Shown one piece after another: positions 8,818 through 16,910 of a stretch of 43,870 nt of DNA. The stretch is from CAZZHG01 sp964653655. GTDB taxonomy: Bacteria > Bdellovibrionota > FAC87 > UBA2466. The notes beneath the pieces are model-generated. The model was not told the origin of the DNA. It searched no databases and worked only from the letters and a program-made list of their open reading frames with translations. Position numbers and translations under genes: made by a program. The stretch covers positions 1 through 43,870 of the forward strand of contig CAZZHG010000036.1 of the NCBI GenBank assembly GCA_964653655.1, in the 5' to 3' direction. Numbering within the stretch: the stretch's first letter is position 1; every line of letters starts with the position of its first letter.

Positions 8818-9551
8818 GTGAGGAGGCCGAACGGTTTACCTTTACCCAGTGGCTTCCCCCCTGGGTGCGCCATCAGCATCTGACCCGCTACGCTTGGGCC
8901 CAACAGTTCGTCGAGGGACTCCGGGTAGCCGACGTGGCCTGCGGGGAAGGTTACGGCTCCGATATGTTGTCGCGGCAAGGGGGAGCGGCGAGCGTCGACG
9001 GCTTCGATCTGTCCCCGGCAGCGATCAAGAACGCCAGCGAGAAGTACGGGACCGAAGGCAAGGCACGTTTTCATGTAGCGGATGTGACCAAGCTGCCCGC
9101 CGGCGCTGAGAGCTTCGACGTATGTGTCTCATTCGAAACGATCGAGCACATACCCGACGATGCCGCTTTCGTTTCCGAAGTGGCGCGGATTCTTTCGCCG
9201 CGGGGAAAGTTCATCTGTTCGACCCCCAACCGGGACCTGTTCGATCCGGGCACGACCCTGAACGACAAGCCGGTCAATCCGTTTCACGTCCGCGAGTACG
9301 ATCTCGCCGAGTTCGATCGCCTGCTTCGGGCGAAGTTCCGGGAGATCGCCTGGTACGGACAGACGTTCTATTTCACGGGATACCGCCGGATGCTTTGCTC
9401 GCTCGGGCGCCGCCTGCCGAAGGCGGCGCTGCTGGCGCACCGGGTATCCAGACTTCCTACTTTGCCTTGGGAGGGGCGGGAGCGGCACGTGCCTAAACCT
9501 CTGACGGCCGGAAGCGACCCCGAGATCTACATCGCCGTTTGCACGAAGTGA
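8814..9551 (+). CDS. SAM-dependent methyltransferase (Methyltransf_11-like)
   Basis: The 245-residue product has motif I VADVACGEGYGSDML near residue 40, the acidic loop VDGFDLSP near 63, FHVADVTKLP, and SFETIEHIPDD near 105. These are the usual order of a class I methyltransferase. The line RILSPRGKFICSTPN is typical of methyltransferase-11 enzymes acting on small molecules or glycans. Its ATG overlaps the TGA of the upstream methyltransferase gene. A stem-loop terminator lies 14 bases after the stop. I infer a two-gene operon with 7762-8817. The substrate cannot be read from sequence. Confidence 0.88.
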   Translation: MSEEAERFTFTQWLPPWVRHQHLTRYAWAQQFVEGLRVADVACGEGYGSDMLSRQGGAASVDGFDLSPAAIKNASEKYGTEGKARFHVADVTKLPAGAESFDVCVSFETIEHIPDDAAFVSEVARILSPRGKFICSTPNRDLFDPGTTLNDKPVNPFHVREYDLAEFDRLLRAKFREIAWYGQTFYFTGYRRMLCSLGRRLPKAALLAHRVSRLPTLPWEGRERHVPKPLTAGSDPEIYIAVCTK

Positions 9552-9565
9552 CGCCCACGAAAACA

Positions 9566-9593
9566 GGGACGGCGGACTTTCGCCCGCCGTCCC
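9566..9593. terminator. Bidirectional stem-loop between convergent genes
   Basis: A perfect 10-bp GC-rich stem (9566-9575 with 9584-9593) encloses an 8-base loop, between the stop of the methyltransferase at 9551 and the stop of the minus-strand gene at 9624. On the minus strand it is followed by TGTTTTC, a short T tract. On the plus strand no T tract is visible. Confidence 0.7.
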
Positions 9594-9623
9594 CTGACAG
9601 GTTGTTCTCGAACACTTTTGAAC

Positions 9624-12600
9624 TTATCGGAAGCTATCCGGTATCTTGGTGACGTCCGCACCGGACATCTTGGCCCAGGCCGCGAGACAGATTTTGGTCG
9701 CTATATTTCTGGACGCGACCACTTCGCCCCACCGCTTCTGGCGGTCGGCTTCCGCGACTTTCGCCGCTTCAACTCGCGCCGCTTCGGCGTTCGCCGCGGC
9801 CTGCTGCTCGGCCGCAATGTGCGCCGCGACGGCTTCCGCCTTGGCCTTTTCCACACTGGCGAGCAGTTCCGCGCGCTCGGTGGCCAGCGCCAGCTTGGCC
9901 TGGGCGATTTCCTGATCCACGCCGCGGGCGATGCGCTCCTTCACGATTCCTTTCGCCACTTCCTTGTCGGCCTTCGCCTTCTCCCGGGCGAGGCGATCCG
10001 CCTCGGCCGCGGCGGCCTTCTGCGCCCTTTGTTCCTCGGCCTCCTGCTTGGTCTTCGGCGCGCCATCTTTCTTCGTGTCGATGGTTGCCGCGACCGGTCG
10101 CATGCGAGGCGTGAGGTTGGCGTCCGCCGTCAGCGACGCCGACGGCTTGAACGTGTGCGACCACGTGGCAATCGTCGAGTCTCGGCCGAAGGAAACCTGG
10201 TCCGTGTCTTTGAGGATCTTGCTGCCGTCCGGAGTGTCGAAGTCGGGCGGCAAGAACCGCAAAGTCAGGTTCTGCAATCCGCCGTTCATGCCCTCGTTCA
10301 CGAGGGCGAGCTTCACGTGGAAGGGCTTTCCTCCGCTTTCGAGCGCCATCACGTTTAGCTTGTTGATGAGGCCGTTCATGGCCTCACGGACCGTCTCGAG
10401 AACGACGTTGTTGCCGAGCTCCGCGTTCAGCTCGTCGCGGACGAAGACGGCCGGAACGTTTTGGTGGATGAAAAGATCCACTTTCACGTCGAGCCCTTTC
10501 GTCTGCAACGATTTTTGCCACGCGCGCATCTTCGCTTGCATCGTCGTTTCGACGGCGTTCGCCATCTGACGAGTGTTCATCGGATGGAAGAAGAACGCCC
10601 CCGTATCGCCGAACAGACGTCTCCAGACCGCCTGCGGGTTGCCTTCCGATCCGTTCATCAGATCCGCGAACAGCGTGGGGAAGTGCTCCTTGAAGAAGTG
10701 CTCGGCCCAATCGGGCGGAACATGCTCTTTATAGAGGCCGGCAAGCTCGTCGAACCCCATGATCTGGCGGTTGGCGCGCTTCACCTGCAGGACCTTGTTC
10801 ACTTCCTGCTCCGCGGGCCGGTAGTTCATCATCATCGCGACGTTGATGTTACCCAGCTCGATGGTCTCCGACTGGTAACCTTTCTTCACGACGGCGTCGA
10901 ACACCAGTTCGCGCGCGAACTCGGGGTCCATGCGCATCAGCTGGTTGAACTTGATCATGACGTCGTCGGTGGCCTTGAGGTCCTTGATGTACTTATCGAT
11001 GTTGATCTCGAGATCCTTCAGGCGTTTGTAAAACTCCGGGAACTTGGATTCCAAAAGATCCTCATCGATGGAACTCACGAACTTGTTGATTTCAAATCGG
11101 GCGGACGCGGTACTCGCCGCCGCCGCGGTCCGTTCGTTGTGGGCTCTGAGAAGTTCCGCGTACTCCTGAATGAGTCCTTCACGAGACTTCGTGCGGTCCT
11201 CCTGCTCGATTTCCTTCGCGGTGAGGCCGTACGCCTTGACCGGCTTCAGAATCTTTTCTTTCTCGGCCTCGAGCACCTTGATCTTGAATAGAAGGGGCGT
11301 TGGCTGGGCGCGAAGGGCGGCGATTTCCGCCTCCAATTTCTTGACCTCCGCCGAAAGCGCTTCTTTCTTGCCGCTCATGGCATCGTCGAGCTCCTTGCGG
11401 TAATGCGTCAGCACGTTGTCCCGCAGGCGCTTCGAGAGTTCACGAATGCGCAAATCTTCCGCGCTCGGTCCCGAGCCGGTGATCGTCGCAAGCAGGCCTT
11501 TCGGAACCTCCGGGTTCTCCGGATCCGCCGAAGGTTTGTAACCGAGGTCGTAGGTGCGGTAGAAGTCCGGCTTTTCGGAAATTTCCCGAATCATCCGCTC
11601 GACGAGCTCGGGATTCGCGGCGAACCGGCCGTCCACGCGGCCCACTTCATCGACCATTTTCTTATCCCGCATCCACGCTTCGATGGAGCGCTGATCGAAA
11701 CCCTGGAAGTCGCTTATCTTGCGAAGGCCGGCTTTGCTTATCGCATCGATCTCGGCCTGCTTCGTCTGCTGGTGCTCCTTCATCTTCGATTCCAGCTCGT
11801 CCGCATGGTTCTCGATCTGCTCGATCTTAGTGTTGATGTCCTTGATCTCCGCGTCCGTCTTGTTGATCTGACGGAAGCGCTCGAAGATGTTCTTGAAGAG
11901 CGGCTGATGAATGTACTTCGCCCGGAAATCGGTCATCGCCTTGTTGCTAGCGTTCAGGATTTCCTTGTGCTCCGCCGACTCGGCCCGTTCGGCCGTCGCC
12001 ATGTACTTGCCGCCGGAGGCCGCCTGCCAAATCATTTTCATCAGGCGGGTGATTTCCTTGCGTTCCTGGCGCATGCGCTCGTACTTGTTCTTCAGACGGG
12101 TTACCGTGCGTTCCACGGACTCGTCGTGGGAGTACTGCTGGATGGAGTTCTTGAGCTCCCATTCCAGGCGGGCGCTGTCGTGTTCCGCGAGCGCCATCGC
12201 CCAGGCCTTTTGGTCCAAGACCTTTTCTCCCGAGGTGCTGCCTTCCACGGATTTCATGAAGTGCGCTTGGTCCGGCGCCGGCGGGGGCGCTCCCTGGGTG
12301 GTGTATCCCGCAACTTTTTCGCCCTTCGCCTTAACCTTCGCGATGAGCTTGCCGAGCTCGAGCTGGTAAGCCTCTTCAAGGTCCTTCGGCGGCAGGCCGA
12401 AGTGAGAAGCCTCGTCGAACTGCACCACGGCGTACGTCGCCAAGTGGCGGGCACGGACGTGAGAGTAACGATTGGTGCTTCCGTACTCCTTCAATTGCTG
12501 TTCGGGCAAAGCAAGATCCTCGATCTTGCTGAGCTCCATGTTCTGGTCTTCTTCGCCTTGCTGGTAGTGCCAGCGCTTTTCCGTGAGAAGACCCGCCTTG

Positions 12601-12950
12601 ATGGCCATCTGGGCGAACTCGCGCCCGACCTTCGTCTTACCGGAGCCCGAAGGGCCGCCGATCGGCTTGAACCGAAGGTTGCTCGTCATGCTCTTTTCGT
12701 TCACGAGGTTTTCGAGAGGCGACATGAGCCAGTTGATGTAAGCCCGCATGCCTTCGTTCTGGTCCGCGGAGACACCGCTTCCGCCGAGGTACGTCGCCTC
12801 GAGGTGAGCGCGGATGTCCGCGACCGCCTTCGCGTCCTTCGTGCGCATCGCCAGATCTTCCGGCGTGTCGGAGTCGCCGGTTTCCGCGTAGGAAAGCGAA
12901 GTGGAAAAAAGCGTGAGTACCGCCATCAAGGACAAAAATAGAATCTTCAA
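9624..12950 (-). CDS. Exported P-loop NTPase-like protein with Clp/HSP100-like features and coiled coils
   Basis: The start is TTG at 12950 behind a run AGGGGGGG. Residues 1-22 form a clear signal peptide (MKILFLSLMAVLTLFSTS, cleavage after SYA). A Walker A motif GPSGSGKT lies at 99-106 and a Walker B motif VVQFDE ends at D179-E180. The segment before Walker A resembles the linker helix of Clp/HSP100 AAA+ proteins, and a region near 700-900 loosely resembles their small lid domain. Between them lies a long, highly charged helical insert (about 230-680). The C-terminal 180 residues are an Ala/Glu/Lys-rich coiled coil. No sensor-2 GAR motif is obvious. A P-loop ATPase outside the cytoplasm is unexpected, because ATP is scarce there. 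Options are a membrane-tethered form, GTP/ATP use in another cell, or a degenerate site. The gene stands alone, divergent from 13355. Confidence 0.8.
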   Translation of the reverse strand: MKILFLSLMAVLTLFSTSLSYAETGDSDTPEDLAMRTKDAKAVADIRAHLEATYLGGSGVSADQNEGMRAYINWLMSPLENLVNEKSMTSNLRFKPIGGPSGSGKTKVGREFAQMAIKAGLLTEKRWHYQQGEEDQNMELSKIEDLALPEQQLKEYGSTNRYSHVRARHLATYAVVQFDEASHFGLPPKDLEEAYQLELGKLIAKVKAKGEKVAGYTTQGAPPPAPDQAHFMKSVEGSTSGEKVLDQKAWAMALAEHDSARLEWELKNSIQQYSHDESVERTVTRLKNKYERMRQERKEITRLMKMIWQAASGGKYMATAERAESAEHKEILNASNKAMTDFRAKYIHQPLFKNIFERFRQINKTDAEIKDINTKIEQIENHADELESKMKEHQQTKQAEIDAISKAGLRKISDFQGFDQRSIEAWMRDKKMVDEVGRVDGRFAANPELVERMIREISEKPDFYRTYDLGYKPSADPENPEVPKGLLATITGSGPSAEDLRIRELSKRLRDNVLTHYRKELDDAMSGKKEALSAEVKKLEAEIAALRAQPTPLLFKIKVLEAEKEKILKPVKAYGLTAKEIEQEDRTKSREGLIQEYAELLRAHNERTAAAASTASARFEINKFVSSIDEDLLESKFPEFYKRLKDLEINIDKYIKDLKATDDVMIKFNQLMRMDPEFARELVFDAVVKKGYQSETIELGNINVAMMMNYRPAEQEVNKVLQVKRANRQIMGFDELAGLYKEHVPPDWAEHFFKEHFPTLFADLMNGSEGNPQAVWRRLFGDTGAFFFHPMNTRQMANAVETTMQAKMRAWQKSLQTKGLDVKVDLFIHQNVPAVFVRDELNAELGNNVVLETVREAMNGLINKLNVMALESGGKPFHVKLALVNEGMNGGLQNLTLRFLPPDFDTPDGSKILKDTDQVSFGRDSTIATWSHTFKPSASLTADANLTPRMRPVAATIDTKKDGAPKTKQEAEEQRAQKAAAAEADRLAREKAKADKEVAKGIVKERIARGVDQEIAQAKLALATERAELLASVEKAKAEAVAAHIAAEQQAAANAEAARVEAAKVAEADRQKRWGEVVASRNIATKICLAAWAKMSGADVTKIPDSFR

Positions 12951-13084
12951 GAACCCCCCCTGTCACCTAACCCGGATCGGACCTGTCATTTGCGAAATCG
13001 AATTCGAGTCGACGTGAGCGGAACAGACGTGAGCTTTGGAATGGATGGAACCGACGTGAACTAAGAATCCCCCGTCCACATGAA
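12951..13084. promoter_or_regulatory. Divergent promoter region with three GACGTGA repeats
   Basis: This first part of a roughly 400-base gap lies upstream of the exported P-loop gene. The octamer GACGTGAG occurs at 13011-13018 and 13026-13033, and GACGTGAA at 13053-13060, all in one orientation. Three near-identical octamers in 50 bases suggest an operator, though the spacing (15 and 27 bases) is uneven. No coding frame here looks real. Confidence 0.4.
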
Positions 13085-13306
13085 GTAGCAAGTGGTGTGC
13101 CCACCGCAAGAGCACACAAGTGCTTGAACCGGGCCCGGCAACTGGCGGTATACACAGCAGAATACGTTTGGGGTGATAACAAGCTGTACAGGAATCCTCG
13201 GGGAATAGACCCCGACGCGGCGGGGGCCCCAGGCTGGGGGCCGGGCGTACACCTTTAGTGTACGGTCCCCCGGGGTGTACGCCGACCCTTCGAAAAGGGC
13301 GTTTTT
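13085..13306 (+). ncRNA. Candidate structured RNA or leader, family unknown
   Basis: A dense run of possible hairpins fills this part of the gap. GTGTGC and GCACAC pair near 13096-13118. TCGGGG with CCCCGA lies at 13198-13215 around the loop AATAGA. A GGCCCC/GGGGCC stem lies near 13223-13242. A perfect 10-bp stem joins 13244-13253 and 13274-13283. The left arm of the last stem can instead pair with GTGTAC at 13258-13263, so two folds exclude each other. A short stem CCCTT/AAGGG at 13286-13299 is followed by five T at 13302-13306, like a terminator. The gene at 13355 starts 49 bases later. It could be an independent small RNA or an attenuator-type leader. I do not recognise a 6S, SRP, tmRNA, RNase P or known riboswitch core. 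Confidence 0.45.
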
Positions 13307-13354
13307 GTCGCTCGCCTCGACAGATCGGGCATGGCGGTGCTACTTACCTTGCCC

Positions 13355-13909
13355 ATGAAAGCGATTGTGTTTCTCGCCGCGGTCTTCAGCGTCCCGGGTA
13401 TTTGCGCTCTCTATAAGGAAGCGGGCCGTCCCTACTACTTCGAGTACGACGACGCCAAATGGCAGCTCGTGGCTCCTTCCAAGACTCCCGCCACCCAGGA
13501 CGTGGACAAGGCCATGGAGGGAAACACCCTTACTACGCTCCAGCGCACGGAAGCGGACGAAAAGTACCGTGCCCGCATCAGCGTCGTGGTCGATGACCCG
13601 GCGAAAGCTACCAAGGGTAAGGGCGAGCTTGCGGACTACGCGAAGCACGCGGTCGAGTTCTTGAAGGGGCAGCGCTTCGACGTCCAGTCGAACGAGCCCA
13701 AGATCCTGCCGAGGCTGGGCACGCCGGCCTTCGAGATAGTCGCCAATCAGCGGGACTTCGGCCTCACGTTCCGTCAGGTGGTTTTCCTCTGGGAAACCAA
13801 CGGAAAGAAACAGGCGTACCTTCTCACGGCCGCCACCCGCACGAACAAGTACGACTCCTATAAGGCGGAGCTCGACAAAGTGTTCAATTCCTTCGCGATG
13901 CAAAAGTAA
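13355..13909 (+). CDS. Small exported protein, PsbP/DcrB-like fold suspected
   Basis: From ATG 13355 the product is 184 residues with a signal peptide (MKAIVFLAAVFSVPGICA). An ATG at 13331 in frame would add eight residues and spoil the basic start of the signal, so I prefer 13355; neither has a strong ribosome site. The mature part opens with YYFEYDDAKWQL and closes with a strand-rich stretch (FRQVVFLWE, AYLLTAAT) and a helix YKAELDKVFNSF. This layout recalls the PsbP/DcrB-type fold of small periplasmic proteins, a tentative likeness without a diagnostic motif. It ends three bases before the stop of the convergent GT4 gene. A structured region and a terminator-like hairpin precede it, so its expression may depend on readthrough. 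Confidence 0.75.
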   Translation: MKAIVFLAAVFSVPGICALYKEAGRPYYFEYDDAKWQLVAPSKTPATQDVDKAMEGNTLTTLQRTEADEKYRARISVVVDDPAKATKGKGELADYAKHAVEFLKGQRFDVQSNEPKILPRLGTPAFEIVANQRDFGLTFRQVVFLWETNGKKQAYLLTAATRTNKYDSYKAELDKVFNSFAMQK

Positions 13910-13912
13910 GTT

Positions 13913-15112
13913 TTAGAGCTTCGAGGCGGCGAGGGCGGCTTCGTACGCCCTTAGCTGTGCGGCGAGATGGCTTTCCGGAGAGAACCGCTCGGCCATCCGG
14001 CTTTTGCCGGCGGCTCCGAGGCGCTCGCGGAGCGACTTCGAGTCGAGGAGCTTCGTGAGGTTGTCGGCGAGCGCGTCCGTCGAGCCGGCGGGGGTGAGCA
14101 GCGCCGTCTGATCCCTTTCGAGGATTTCATTGAGCGCGGGGACGTCGGAAGCGAGCACCGCCCGCCCCAGGGCGGAAGCCTCCGCGACGGCCATGCCGAA
14201 AGTCTCGGGACCGAGGTTCGGTTGCGCGACGATATCGGCGGCGGCGAGCCGAGGAAGGGTCTCCGCGTGGGTGAGCGCGCCGAAAAAAGTGACTCTCGTT
14301 CCGAGAGCGAGCTCCTTCGCCAGTCCCTCCAGGTTCTTTCTCTCCGGGCCGTCCCCGCAGATCCAAAGTGTCGACGGGGCTTTCACCTTCGCGAAGGCCT
14401 TCAGGAGGCGATCGATTCCCTTCAGCGCGACGAGCCGGCTGGCAACCACGACGAGGCCCTCCGGCTTGGAGGCCGGAATCACTTTCGGAACGCTCACCGG
14501 GTTCGGCACCAGATGCACCAGCTTCGGGTCGAACCCGTCGGCGATGAGCACCTTCTTCACGTACTCGCTGACCGCCGCCACCGGAACGCCGCCGAGCGAC
14601 TCGCGTTTCAGGAGGTAGTCTCGCACGGCATGCGCCCGGTGCAGCTCCGACTTCAAAAAGGAAAGGCACTGGTACTTGTGGTTGTGGACGAGACACGCCC
14701 AGCCGCTTTTCTTTTCGCAGGTGCCGCCGCCTTGAATGAGCCGGTGACTCGCCGGGCACGTGAGCGACACCAGGTGCGCCGTCACGAGGCTCGGACATCG
14801 GTCAGTCATCCACTCGGTGACCCGGGCTTCGGGCACGTCGATGAAGTGGATCACGTCTGGAGGGGCGAACGAAAAGAAGCTCTCCATCCGATCGAGGAAG
14901 CTTTGGATGTCTTTGCGGGCGGTAAGCCAGTGGGCCTGGTAGAGAGCCTTTAACTCCAGGACCCCGTCGTTCGGGGGCACGTCGGCCCCCAGGGACCCGG
15001 CCACGAAGCGCACCTGGTGGCCGGCGGCCCGCAGAAGGGCGCTAGATTGGGCGATGACCCGCTCCTGGCCATAAGGAGCTCCGAGGGAGTCGGTCACCAT
15101 AACTATCCGCAT
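13913..15112 (-). CDS. Glycosyltransferase family 4 (GT-B fold)
   Basis: The product begins MRIVMVTDSLGAPYGQERV, the usual first strand and Gly-rich loop of GT4 enzymes. The C-terminal half has the donor-binding order: VVASRLVALKGIDRLL near residue 225, WICGDGPERKNL, and the E-x7-E motif ETFGMAVAE near 310. About 400 residues is normal for the family. ATG 15112 is chosen over an ATG three codons upstream because it gives the standard N-terminus. GT4 enzymes retain the sugar anomer and usually build LPS, capsule or glycolipids; donor and acceptor cannot be read here. An unusual Cys-containing segment (about residues 120-155, TCPASH, TCEKKSGWACL, YQCLSF) may bind a metal. The gene is divergent from ribD and converges on the exported protein gene at 13355. 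Confidence 0.88.
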   Translation of the reverse strand: MRIVMVTDSLGAPYGQERVIAQSSALLRAAGHQVRFVAGSLGADVPPNDGVLELKALYQAHWLTARKDIQSFLDRMESFFSFAPPDVIHFIDVPEARVTEWMTDRCPSLVTAHLVSLTCPASHRLIQGGGTCEKKSGWACLVHNHKYQCLSFLKSELHRAHAVRDYLLKRESLGGVPVAAVSEYVKKVLIADGFDPKLVHLVPNPVSVPKVIPASKPEGLVVVASRLVALKGIDRLLKAFAKVKAPSTLWICGDGPERKNLEGLAKELALGTRVTFFGALTHAETLPRLAAADIVAQPNLGPETFGMAVAEASALGRAVLASDVPALNEILERDQTALLTPAGSTDALADNLTKLLDSKSLRERLGAAGKSRMAERFSPESHLAAQLRAYEAALAASKL

Positions 15113-15230
15113 GGGCCCCATTGTACCAAGGGGGCCGATCCGCCTAAACCTTTCAAGTCATTCAGGAAATGACACGTCACCCCATGTCGAATTAGAAGTC
15201 TCATTTGAAATCTGGTAGAACGCCGAGGCA

Positions 15231-16298
15231 ATGGATTCCCGCTATTTACGCCAAGCCCTAGACCAAGCCGAGGTCCGGCGGGGGCAGACGTGCCCGAACC
15301 CCGCTGTCGGGGCGGTGCTGGTGCGGGAAGGCGAGGTAGTGGGAGTGGGCTACCACTGGGGCGCCGGCTTTCCCCACGCGGAAGTCCGGGCGGTGGAAGC
15401 GTCGGCCGGAAAAGCCATCGGCGCGACTCTCTACGTGACGCTCGAGCCCTGCTGCCACACGGACAAGAGAACTCCTCCGTGCACGAAGCTCATTCGGGAA
15501 AGCGGCATTACGCGGGTCGTTTACGGCTACCGCGATCCGAACCCGAAGGTGAGCGGCAACGGAGAGGCGGCGTTGAAGGAAGCGGGCATCGCTTGCGAGT
15601 ACTTGCCGCTTCCGGAGATTGAAAAATTTTACGAGGGATATCGTCGCTGGACTCTGACGGCGCGCCCTCAAGTGACGGCGAAAATTGCGGTCAGCCTCGA
15701 CGGAAAAATCGCGGGGCCCAATGGGGCGCGAGTGGCGCTGACCGGCGAGGAAGCGGCGAAGGTCACGCACGCGGGCCGCAAGCGGGCGGATGCGATTCTC
15801 ACCACGGTTCGCACGGTGAGAAACGACGATCCCCGGCTGGACGCGCGGGTGGAGTCCGGCGAGGTTCCGAAGCCGGTGTTCGTCCTCGACCGGCGGGCGG
15901 AGTTGCCGCTCGACGCAAAGGTTTGGAAAACGGCGAAGGGCCTCGTGGTGCTCCACGGGGAAGAGGCGCCGGCGGAAAACGTGGCAAAGCTTTCCGGGCA
16001 GGGAGCGACGCTGATTCAAATCGGGCTGGATGAGTCCGGTTTGGATTTGAACGACGCACTTGCGGCGGTGGGAAAACTGGGCTTCCATACGCTCTGGGTG
16101 GAAGCCGGTGGAAGACTCTTCCAATCCCTTCTGCAGAAGCGCCTGCTCAGCCGTGCTCTCGTTTACGTTGCCCCAGTTTTAGTCGGTGAAGGCACCTCCG
16201 CCTTTTCGATCTCGTCATCCGCTTTGAGCGGCGCGAAGTCGGTGAGCTGGAGTACCGCCGGCCGGGATACGGTCGGAGAGTTCGAGTTAGAGGAATAG
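15231..16298 (+). CDS. ribD: Bifunctional riboflavin deaminase/reductase RibD
   Basis: This enzyme performs the second and third steps of riboflavin synthesis: deamination of the GTP-derived pyrimidine, then NADPH-dependent reduction of its ribose. The N-terminal deaminase domain has the zinc site HAEVRA near residue 50 and PCCHTDKRTPPC near 75. The C-terminal reductase domain starts near 145 (TAKIAVSLDGKIA) and includes the nucleotide-binding segment RADAILTTVRTVRNDDPRL. The length of 355 residues is typical. It is the first gene of the rib operon; its TAG ends one base before the ATG of ribE. The roughly 110-base gap upstream is too short for, and lacks the conserved blocks of, an FMN riboswitch. 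Confidence 0.96.
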   Translation: MDSRYLRQALDQAEVRRGQTCPNPAVGAVLVREGEVVGVGYHWGAGFPHAEVRAVEASAGKAIGATLYVTLEPCCHTDKRTPPCTKLIRESGITRVVYGYRDPNPKVSGNGEAALKEAGIACEYLPLPEIEKFYEGYRRWTLTARPQVTAKIAVSLDGKIAGPNGARVALTGEEAAKVTHAGRKRADAILTTVRTVRNDDPRLDARVESGEVPKPVFVLDRRAELPLDAKVWKTAKGLVVLHGEEAPAENVAKLSGQGATLIQIGLDESGLDLNDALAAVGKLGFHTLWVEAGGRLFQSLLQKRLLSRALVYVAPVLVGEGTSAFSISSSALSGAKSVSWSTAGRDTVGEFELEE

Positions 16299-16910
16299 AT
16301 GTTCACGGGAATCGTCGATCATTGCGGAGAGGTTAGGCACCGGGAAAGGACCGGCACGGGCATCCGCCTGCATGTCGCTTGTTCCTTTTCCGATCTCGCC
16401 CTCGGCGAAAGCGTTTCCGTGGACGGCGCGTGCCTGACCGTGACGGGGATCACCGCCGAAGGTTTCTGGTGCGATCTCTCGGAAGAGACGCTGCGGCTGA
16501 CGACGTCGGGCGGCTACGGCCCCGGCACCCGGGTGAATCTGGAGCGCGCGCTTCGGATGGGAGACCGCCTCGGCGGGCATCTCGTCTCCGGCCATGTGGA
16601 TAGAACGGTCGGAGTGGTTTCGCGCACGGACCGCGAAGGTTTCGTCGAGTTCCGCTTCGGTCCTTTCGGGGCCGCTGAAGTGGGCTATCTCGTTCCGAAG
16701 GGCAGCATCACGCTGAACGGCGTGAGCCTCACTCTGAACGAAGTGAAGGCCGGGGAAGTGGCCGTGATGCTCATCCCGCACACGCTCGAAATCACCAACC
16801 TCTCGCGGCTGAAGGCCGGAGACTCGGTGAACGTGGAATTCGATTGGATGACGAAAGTGATTTTGAATGACGTCCGCCAGACGCGGGCGCTTTTGGAGAT
16901 ACAGCCATGA
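16299..16910 (+). CDS. ribE: Riboflavin synthase alpha subunit
   Basis: This enzyme joins two molecules of 6,7-dimethyl-8-ribityllumazine to make riboflavin. The product opens with MFTGIV, the family hallmark, and consists of two similar barrel domains. The first carries SVDGACLTVTGI and GHLVSGHVD; the second repeats the theme with ITLNGVSLTLNEV. The length of 203 residues is normal. It abuts ribD without a gap and overlaps ribBA by four bases (ATGA), so translation is coupled. The third symmetric motif near the C-terminus (MLIPHTLEITNL) is intact, and I see nothing to suggest loss of function. Confidence 0.96.
   Translation: MFTGIVDHCGEVRHRERTGTGIRLHVACSFSDLALGESVSVDGACLTVTGITAEGFWCDLSEETLRLTTSGGYGPGTRVNLERALRMGDRLGGHLVSGHVDRTVGVVSRTDREGFVEFRFGPFGAAEVGYLVPKGSITLNGVSLTLNEVKAGEVAVMLIPHTLEITNLSRLKAGDSVNVEFDWMTKVILNDVRQTRALLEIQP

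Noticed and set aside
11403..12941. 512-codon plus-strand frame opposite the exported P-loop gene
   Set aside because: Leu/Arg/Val-rich shadow without motifs; the minus-strand gene explains the region.
13061..13252. Short minus-strand frames of 63-71 codons in the gap near 13.1 kb
   Set aside because: No start signals and no family resemblance; the palindromic layout is better explained as structured non-coding DNA.
13085..13306. 6S, SRP or RNase P RNA
   Set aside because: No conserved core of these RNAs could be found by eye, only a general wealth of hairpins.
15122..15230. FMN riboswitch upstream of ribD
   Set aside because: The gap is about 110 bases and lacks the conserved RFN sequence blocks.
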